From contig OX422184.1 in NCBI GenBank assembly GCA_949130485.1, forward strand, positions 22,343,506 to 22,407,505: a DNA stretch of 64,000 bases, read 5' to 3'. The DNA is from Agelas oroides (lineage: Eukaryota > Porifera > Demospongiae > Agelasida > Agelasidae). The stretch's first letter is position 1; every line of letters begins with the position of its first letter. The notes below the pieces were generated by a model. The model saw nothing but the letters and a program-made list of their open reading frames with translations, made no database searches and was not told the DNA's origin. The position numbers were made by a program, and so were the translations under genes. Of the stretch, positions 41,975-51,100 are shown piece after piece.

Positions 41975-43410
41975 ATGACTTCTCATTATCTGCTAGTTTT
42001 AGTCTTTACCGTGAGCTGTGTTGCTCTTTCCGCTGGTAACCTTGACAACACAACCACTCGGAGCTATCCTGCCAGAGTTTTCAACACTATTCAGGGAGAG
42101 TGCCCTTCTGATGCACAGCGTGAAATGGTACTAGCTGAAGTGAAGGAAGACATTCTCAACCTTCTACCTCTGATTCGTAAGTGGCTACATCTAATGTGCA
42201 AGTTGCTAAATACTGACAGTATAGTTTGATTGTGTATTGCATGAGAGGCAATTTCACATGCCCAGCCATATGAAATATAGCTATATGTACTGCAGATTGT
42301 AAGATAAGTTGTTTGTACTACACTTGACAGCTTTGTTGTTATAGTATGGGACAACTAGCCTGAGACAACAGGCCCGTAGCCAGGATTTACAGGAGTGGGG
42401 TTACCTCTGGACAGTAACATATCTATAGACTACAATAATATTCCTTTTCATGCGTCAGAAGGATGGTATGACTCCAGTTGCCACTTCATTGTTGGCGGTG
42501 ACTCACTAGAACCTGAAATAGCGATTTATTTACGCATGTATTAATGCGTGTCCTTTCATCACAGCTGCGTAAACCGCTTACCTGCTCGTTCTGCATTCAT
42601 CTGCTGGTCCTCCACGAACAAACCAGTTTGCATAGGTGCTACCAAACTTGTTTGGACAGCAGTGATTCTCAATGCCAGTGACGTTATATAGTTATAAATC
42701 AATGCATTCTCTTGTTTCCTACAAACAAACTGAAATTGCATCATTTGTACAAATTGGGAACGTTTCTGTTTCATCATCACTCAGGAGTGTATAATAACTG
42801 CAAGGATGCCTTGACTCGAGGCCAAGATACCAGTGGAGTCTACACCATCCAACCAGATGATCAGCCAGCATTTCAAGCATACTGTGACATGGAGACAGAT
42901 GGTGGAGGGTGGACAGTGTTCCAGCACAGAATGGATGGATCTGTAGACTTCTATCGCAACTGGACTGACTATGAGCAAGGTTTTGGAAATCTAAGTGGAG
43001 AGTTCTGGCTGGGATTGGACAAGATACACTGTATGACATCTACTGCTACTGAGTTACGAGTTGATCTGCGGGAATTTGAAGGAAACTCAACATATGCACA
43101 GTACACACATTTCAGTGTAGGAGATTCAGCATCCAACTACATTCTATCAGTATCAGGATACAGTGGAACTGCAGGAGACTCTCTTGCATACCAAAATGGA
43201 CAGAAGTTTACCACAAGGGATCAAGACAATGATGCAGCGGGTGACAATTGTGCACAGCGCTACAAAGGTGCCTGGTGGTATAACGGTTGCCACAACTCAA
43301 ACCTCAATGGTCTCTACCATGGTGGACCACACTCATCCGTTGCTGATGGTGTGAACTGGGAAGCATGGAGGGGATACTATTACTCCCTCAAATTGAAAGT
43401 GAGGCAATAA
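41975..43410 (+). CDS. Secreted single-FReD (ficolin-like) protein
   Basis: Exons 41975-42176 and 42785-43410 give 828 bases, 275 residues plus stop. The start is set by alignment with the 20542 leader; an upstream in-frame ATG (41954) is also possible. The signal peptide is MTSHYLLVLVFTVSCVALSA. The linker (GNLDNTTTRSYPARVF, then CPSDAQREMV) is longer than in the four-FReD gene and has an N-glycosylation sequon. The donor is ATT C|GTAAGTGG and the acceptor catcactcag|GA, phase 1. The FReD carries YCDMETDGGGWTVFQHRMDG, NWTDYEQGFGN, DQDNDAAGDNCAQ and WWYNGCHNSNLNG. Its C-terminus is shortened (YYSLKLKVRQ, lacking the FTEM part), from a small in-frame deletion. The intron holds part of the caggcccgtagccagg repeat. 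Role inferred: extracellular recognition lectin. Confidence 0.78.
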
Positions 43411-44996
43411 GAAGTGAATCAAGAAGTGAATGCTTCCAGACTTGGTAGTTGTACATGTGTAGCTGTGTGGATTATTATGCACTTCCTAGATTTAAGTTAC
43501 TTGATTGCAGTAGTGCATTTGTAGATGGTACATATAGCTAATTGTGGATTATTATGATGTATTTCCTAGATTCTGCAGTACATATTGTGGTTTTGAAATT
43601 AAGCATTTCTCTCTGTTTAGCTTGTAGGTTCTGCAGTAATTGCACACACATTTGACACAGTGTGCTACTGGCAATATCTTTGGACTGTGAAAGCAAGCTT
43701 GCTGGCACTGCAAGCAGTCGTTTTTGTTGGTTTCTTTGTTTTTGGGGGGGCTAGGAATTGACATGGCCACATAACAAGCATCTAAATTCCCTACCATGTA
43801 TGCATGGTGTCTATGCATGGTGGCCTTAACACAATAATTTATGACCCCTTCTTTTCTTGTCAGAGTACAGTACTCTACATGTTCAAACATCAGTGAATAC
43901 CATAAAATCGGGATGTTAGGCACCCATAGAAAACAAGCACCCATTGATTACCCATTTCGATACAACAACTCTATTGTGTTTATAAGCACCCATACAAAAA
44001 TGGGCACCCCACATGGAAAGGCACAAATGAAAGTAAATTTGCTGATTCGGCTTTTCACTGAACACTAGTGGCCAACTTTCGCCAGTTCTCCCTCCGATTT
44101 TACCCAAACTATCAACAAGAGATAAAACCAAAAATTTATGCAATGCATCTTGATAAAACATATTTTGAGAATTAGCAACACTAAAATCCAGCAGGAGTAG
44201 CTGCTTAGTTAAGACAAATGGCTCCGTTGTGTGGTGTCTCTCCATAAATGCAAAACATTCACTGAATTATGAAAATTTCTCTAAACTCTCGCATGACTAA
44301 GAAGCTTGGTGATAGACCTAGCATGTGATGTGCTAATACACTGGTGAAGTGTTAACTTGCATGTCATGCAACTCACTGCATTGCTCAATTGCTTTCACCC
44401 CACAATATTCTACATTCTTAAAGTTATTATTGAAATGCTAGCTAGTTGGTCCCAATACCCGAGACTTCAAGAAGTCATACAGTAAGATATAAGCAACAAC
44501 AAGCTACTGGCCTGTATTAAATGTACATGCCTTTGGTATGTACTGGCCCCTCCTCCCCGCCAACTTTACTCTTGTCCATTTGGGGCAGGGGGCTACGGTT
44601 CTGCTGCCTATGCACATTATCATACAATTCCAAAAGTTTGAGGAGCAACATGCAGTGTAACTTGATTCCCCCATAAATTAGCAAACTACACTAATGTGCA
44701 ACAGGAACGGAAGACTGGCCGATTCCGTGTATTATTGTGAACGCAAACGGAGGATCAAAATGGGGGAGGCCTGGGACCGAGGCTAAGTTGGAATGAGAAG
44801 AGATGGAGAAATGCTTGATCCTGTGGAGGTCCTGGGAACAGGACTACATAAGTGCTACTGTATGTAGATATATAATACATCAATATTAATATGTACACAC
44901 TAAGCTAGTATCATGAAGCAACAACTCTATCAATCAAACTTAAAAGTTATACACACATCCATGTATGTCAATGTCACTGATGAATGTTAGAGTGGC
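43411..44996. other. No gene; half-copy of a TIR element
   Basis: The stretch at 44706-44787 (tgtattattgtgaacgcaaa, then gggggaggcctgggaccgag) is one end of the element family at 12643-12862. Frames around 43552-44245 show no domain signals. The FReD gene and the minus-strand cysteine-rich gene converge across this gap. Confidence 0.45.
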
Positions 44997-45172
44997 TTAT
45001 GGGAAGCACTGGGAGAAGAGGACACACTTATTCTTTCTCTCATCAATCACCTTCCCCCTGGGACACTGACAGCGAGGCACACACTGCAGCGTACAGATGG
45101 GGTTAGGATTGGTGCAGGTAGGCGGGCAGGCTGAGCCACAGCTGGTAAACTGCTGGCCTTCAACTGGACACT
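44997..45172 (-). CDS. Exon 12: TIL domain and stop
   Basis: The acceptor is cattccag|AG, phase 1. The exon encodes [19 protein letters not shown], then [18 protein letters not shown] and CVLFSQCF before the stop, with the ten-cysteine pattern of trypsin-inhibitor-like domains. The segment [13 protein letters not shown] is the most recognisable part of the fold. Confidence 0.85.
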
Positions 45173-48100
45173 CTGGAATGTGTATATGGAAAAGAGAAAT
45201 ATAATGCATGCTGTACCCGTCATCACTCATTGTTATAATGCATGTTGTGCCCGTCATCACTCATTGTTATAATGCATGTTGTGCCCGTCATCACTCATTG
45301 TTATAATGCATGTTGTACCCATCATCACTCATTGTTATAATGCATGCTGTATCCTGTCATCACTCATTGTTATAATGCATGTTGTACCCATCATCACTCA
45401 TTGTTATAATGCATGCTGTATCCTGTCATCACTCATTGTTATAATGCATGTTGTACCCATCATCACTCATTGTTATAATGCATGCTGTATCCTGTCATCA
45501 CTCATTGTTATAATGCATGCTGTACCCATCATCACTCATTGTTATAATGCATGTTGTGCCCGTCATCACTCATTGTTATAATGCATGCTGTATCCTGTCA
45601 TCACTCATTGTTATAATGCATGCTGTATCCTGTCATCACTCATTGTTATAATGCATGCTGTATCCTGTCATCACTCATTGTTATAATGCATGCTGTATCC
45701 TGTCATCACCCATTGTTATAATGCATGCTGTACCCATCATCACTCATTGTTATAATACATGCTATATCCCCTGGCTCTCATTGAGGACAGAGTGTGCTGC
45801 ATATGAATATATACTAGTTGGAATGAGAAAAGATGGAGAAATGTTTGATCCGTTGTTGTGTACATGAAATTATTTTCTCAGGCCACCCATCCCATGCATG
45901 CATAGAGAATAGAGCCAAATGTCATACACATCTGGTATTTGGCTCTAACCTCGGCAGGTTAGGTGAAGAACAGTCAAGGAAACGTGAAATCTTGTGTACA
46001 CACAACAGATAGACATTGATCACTCATCTCTCATTCTAAGACCATCACTTCACAGCAGTGGAGAATAGCTATACTATGCTTTTATAAATGAAGCTGTAGG
46101 GAGACTGAGGTAGGTGAGTGTTGATTGGTGTCAGCATCAAAAACACCAATTTGTGTGGGATTATTGAGTTTGTGAAGCCTTCAGCTGTACAACCAATTTG
46201 CAACATTTTATTTTTACCCCAACCTAATTTGCAGGCATATACTGCAAGTGTACATCAAAGACAGGTGGCAGTGAAGGCTTGTGAATGCTACACAACCATA
46301 AGAAACAATTAATTGATGATCATTCACTGCAAATTTTCTGTGCTCAGTTTTGACGATAGAATAGCAACACTTACTGCAAGACTTGGTCACTTCATTGCCC
46401 TCATCATCAAAGAACCTTGCATTACAGCCTCCACAGTAATCACTGACACACCTTGCTTCTGGGTGAGCGGGGCATGTGGTCACCTGACACGGATCCACAA
46501 AGCAGTATACTTGGGGCTTGTCTGGAGGACAAGTCGGGGGAGGGGCTGTGGGAAAAGAGATTTGTTCTTGAAATCAGTTGTCATAGTGCAAGTTAAAAAT
46601 TGACAAAACGAGAAAACTTATATTCACACGTTTCGATTTGAGGAATAAAACAGAAACTGAAAAAGTGATACACTACACTAAAATGGTTTTCAACTGGCTA
46701 CACACAATATCTGTTAGAATGTGCACCATAAACTGTCCTACATAATATTGAGAGATAATTAAATAACAAAAGCAGAATTGAAATGCTGAAGTGACTTCAT
46801 TTACTCACGGCAAGCAATCTCTGTGCATACAATCACTCCTGGTCGAATACAAGTACTGCAGTTGAGAGGAAAGTAAAGTGCACATGCAGAAAAGGCTTGA
46901 ATTTGGTTTCTGACATGACCATTAGGCTAGGTACATAAACCCAGTCACTGGATATTGACATTAAAAATATTGGACAGCTATTTCAGACGTGCATAGTGCT
47001 GGTAGTATACAAAGTCACATGTTGTCATGTGACCTAGGTGTCACTATGGCTTCTAGTTGCGATCTCTTCAGCCAGTGCTAGTTAAGAGATGAAAATTGAA
47101 CCTAACTTACTCTATCTCAAGATGCACCAATTTGAGAGTTTGAAAGCTCAGTGAGGTGACTATTCAGCAAAATGCTTTTATCGGCATAAAACTGCTCTCA
47201 GTGAGGTTTTTTAAAAGATGGCTGACTTGCTCTGCATGGAGTACTTTAGATTATACATAGTACCATATAATTGTGAAAGTTTACCATGTGTTGCACCCAT
47301 TTCCAGCTGGGAACGCCTGGCCCACTTTGTACACCTGGCCTCCCCTCCAGCACACTGGAAGGATAGGTAGGACATACATGCCCACAGCCATTGGAACAAC
47401 ACTTTTGATCAGGTATGCATTGCTAACTTCACTGATACAATGCTCGGCTAAACAGAGTTGTATACAATGGGCACTTAAACATGACTGTCTATTAGAATGA
47501 AACCATTTCCATCTGTGAAGCTGTCCTATAAAGTACAATTAAACAAGAAATATGACAAAGTAAAAATCAAAACAAATAAAAGTGGCATTAATAGTTATAA
47601 TTATAGTGTAAAACATACCGCAAGCTTTTTTTGTGCAGGCAATCACACCTGGTCGTACACAAGTACTGCAGTCAAAAAAGGATGAAAAAGGGTGACATGT
47701 TTATTTAGACAGCAATTTGCTGGCAGACTATAATTGTGAAAGTTTACCATATGTTGCAGCCATCTCCAGCTGGGAACCTCTGGCCCACTTTGTACACCTG
47801 GCCTCCCCTCCGGCACACTGGAAGGACAGGTAGCAACTTTACGTGCCCACAGCCATTGGAACAACACTTTTACCAAGTGTGCATTGCTACACTGCACAGT
47901 TATAATGTTCAAGTAAACTGAAACAGCTGCACTTAAATATGTAGTGTATGAATGGATTGCAATCAACCTCAAAACCGGAAATAAATTAACATCACGTAAT
48001 GATGCTTTCCCCCCCCCCCCAAGAACTAAGCGTAAGGAAAGGCAAACGGAGCGCTACAGAGTGAAACGGCGAAAGGCTCTATGAAGTTATTTTAAACCTA

Positions 48101-51100
48101 GGTAAGTTTTTCAGTAGCAATATGTAACCGTTTAAAAACGACGCTAACCTACCGCGTTTTGCGGGTAGCGCAAGGGGTGGTCACTCCCATAAGCGCAATA
48201 CTTAGAGCTGCGACCGGGGACACGACGAACTCACCAGGCCACGAAGGTTTTTTCTCGTCGGTCACAGGGTCACAAAGGTTTTCAAGACGGCTCAAAACAG
48301 TCACAGAGTCAAAAGCAAGCCGCTTCATGCATTATGCGCGATTCTTTGGAGGGCGAGGTTCGAGTTTCGTATGAGGGGGAGGAGCCAAGGTCTGGGCACA
48401 AGACTAGGCGAGGTTATATACTAGGGATGCAAATGATCTCGCTTCGCGAACGTCCTCGTTACCCTCAAAGGGTCTAAGTATACTTTTCTACGTTTCCATG
48501 CAATCCCTGTATCCGGGGAACCACCAGTCTTACATGTAAAAATGGCTTCTGTTGTATGCTTGGGTTGGTAGGAACAAAGTTCGTGTTTGTCTTTAAAGGC
48601 GCCCTCAAGGGTCCGAAGTAATTTTTTTCGCTCCAAACAAGGAGCCTTTGCGGATCGTAATTATTTTTTTAACGGCGCGTTAATTAAAGCGTTTACGATA
48701 TCATTGTTATCTGTACGTCTTCGCATGTACAGTGATAACGCTTAGCCATAGCATTGACGTCTTAGACGTCATTCGTCATTAACGCATGTAAATTTTTGAC
48801 ATTTATCCGTAAAGGGTTAAAATTTGCACCATTTAAAACTGTCCTATAAATGGAAAAAGTAATAATCAAGACACAGAAGAAAATGGTGACTGTAGTTGAT
48901 CGCTTACCACAAGCTCTCTTTGTGCAGACAATCATGCCTGGTCGTACACAAGTACTGCAGTCAAGAGGAAAGCAACCATTCAAAAGACTAGCCATACAAA
49001 AAAGTGACATGTTTTTTTTTGGACAGCATGCATGCAGTTTACATATACAAGTCACAAAAAAGTTTTCTGAATGAAAACAAGTGCATGTAGGGATGGAACC
49101 CTCAAAAACCAACCAAACTAGATGGGAATGACACCACAACAATTTCACACCATCCCTACATCTTGTGCCATTTTGCCAACTATACTTTGTGTTTGTTAGT
49201 TGTGTTCATAGGAGGGTTGTTGAAGGCAGTGGGATGGGTAGTGCTGGGTGTGGAGTGCATGTTGATGTGAATGGGGGGTGAGTTATGTTGTGGGTGGCTG
49301 TGATGTAGTTGCTATGCTGAGGATGGCAGGTATGGTCTGTCTTGAATTAGTCTTGCAAGCCAGACCCTTTCTGCGCAGCACCAATCGCGTTCAGTATGCA
49401 GCACACAGAGGGAAGAAGTTTGATGTTTGGATTTACAATTTCACTTCAAAGCATTTATGACGATTCTTAGTGCCTTCCTCTGCGTGCCAATACTGAAAGC
49501 GATCTGCACTGTGGAACGGAAAGGGTCTGGCTTGTGAGACTAGTCTTGAATGCAGAAACTGTCAAGTGCATGAGCTGGGTCTGTTGGAGTAAGTGATGTT
49601 GTGAAATTTTATTGCTGCTGAACATGGCAGATATGGATTGTCTTTATGTAAAAGGCTGTGGAGTGAGCAGCGCTAACTACAGCTAGTATTCATTTAGTGG
49701 GTGTGAATAGACTAGAGAGTTTACTGGTGTGCATAGTTGGCAAAATGGCACAAGATGTAGGGATGGTGTGAAATTGTTGTGGTGTCATTCCCATCTAGTT
49801 TGGTTGGTTTTTGAGGGTTCCATCCCTACATGCACTTGTTTTCATTCAGAAAACTTTTTTGTGACTTGTTCCTGCTCTTTTTTTTTTGTATTGCTTTTTA
49901 GGAATGGTAAGAGAGAAGTGACATGGGAGGGTAGGCCGAGGGGAAGATGCATGGTGTGTACAGTATGATAGTAGAAAGAGCTAAGAATTGTCATAAATTC
50001 AAACGCTTTGAAGTGAAATCGTCAATCCAAACATCAAACTTCGGGGGGTTTAGAAGTACAGTCCAAGCAAAGCCTCATACAAACCAAGTGAAAAGCAGAT
50101 GAGTTTAATAAGGCTTTGCATACAAGCTTATAAATCCTGTGCTCATTTCACGTGGACTACTAATGGGTTCACCGAAAAACTCTCCATAGACTGTCACCAG
50201 AGTATTGAGTTGTAAGACCCCATTACAGAACTGTTTGATGGTGAGTAGCTATGGTCTAAATCGGTTTGAAACGAACGCATAGGGGTCTGTGGAGCTGAAC
50301 AACCGCCAGTTCTGTGGCCACCTCTATAGTGCAGAAGTTTGGAATGAAGCCATGCACTGTTGACTCGGTGCTACTAGAGTTTGAGTATACCAAGCTACCA
50401 ATAGGCTGCCACTTGCTTCGTTGGAGGAATATGAAGACTCAGGCACAACACAAAAGGAGGATGTTAAGAAGACACCAGCCAAAGTGCTACCATCAACTCG
50501 CAGTAAACATTGTATGTGTACTATATGCATGTAAATGACTATAACAAGCAAATTTGAAATGTGAAAGTTGACAATAAAACTTGAAATTGAATATCAGTGG
50601 CTAGTGTTCTAAGTCATATGAAGTACTTGATGGTTAAAACACTAGCTGGCATAGTACCGTCTATACCACTTGAGCTTGGCTTTTGCAGCCTTCAAATTAG
50701 TCATACGAGCTGCTGCCCTTTTTTTGTCAGGGTTCCTCCAATAACTACTATGGGAGGATACGCAGGAAGCTGCCCTTCCTTTCTCGGGGTCCTCCCAATA
50801 GCGGGTATGGGAGGATACGCGGGAAGCTGCCCTTCCTTTCTCAGGGTCCTCCCAATAACGGGTATGGGAGGATGCCCTGGAAGATGCCCTTTTGGTCTCA
50901 GGGTCCTCCCAATAACGGGTATGGGAGGACGCCCTTTTCGTCTCAGGGTCCTTCCAATAACAGGCATGGGAGGACGCCCTTTTCGTCTCAGGGTCCTTCC
51001 AATAACAGGCATGGGAGGACGCCCGGGAAGATGCCCTATGTTTCTCCGGGTCCTTCCAGTAATTATTACGGGACGCTTGCCTTTTTTTCCCCTTAGTTTC

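Noticed and set aside
45276-45581. Plus-strand 101-codon ORF with repeated IVIMHVVP
   Set aside because: It is a by-product of the 34-35 bp minisatellite. There is no start context, and the region is an intron of the minus-strand gene.
45219-45770. Possible CRISPR-like array
   Set aside because: Units are contiguous tandem copies without unique spacers, in a eukaryotic intron.
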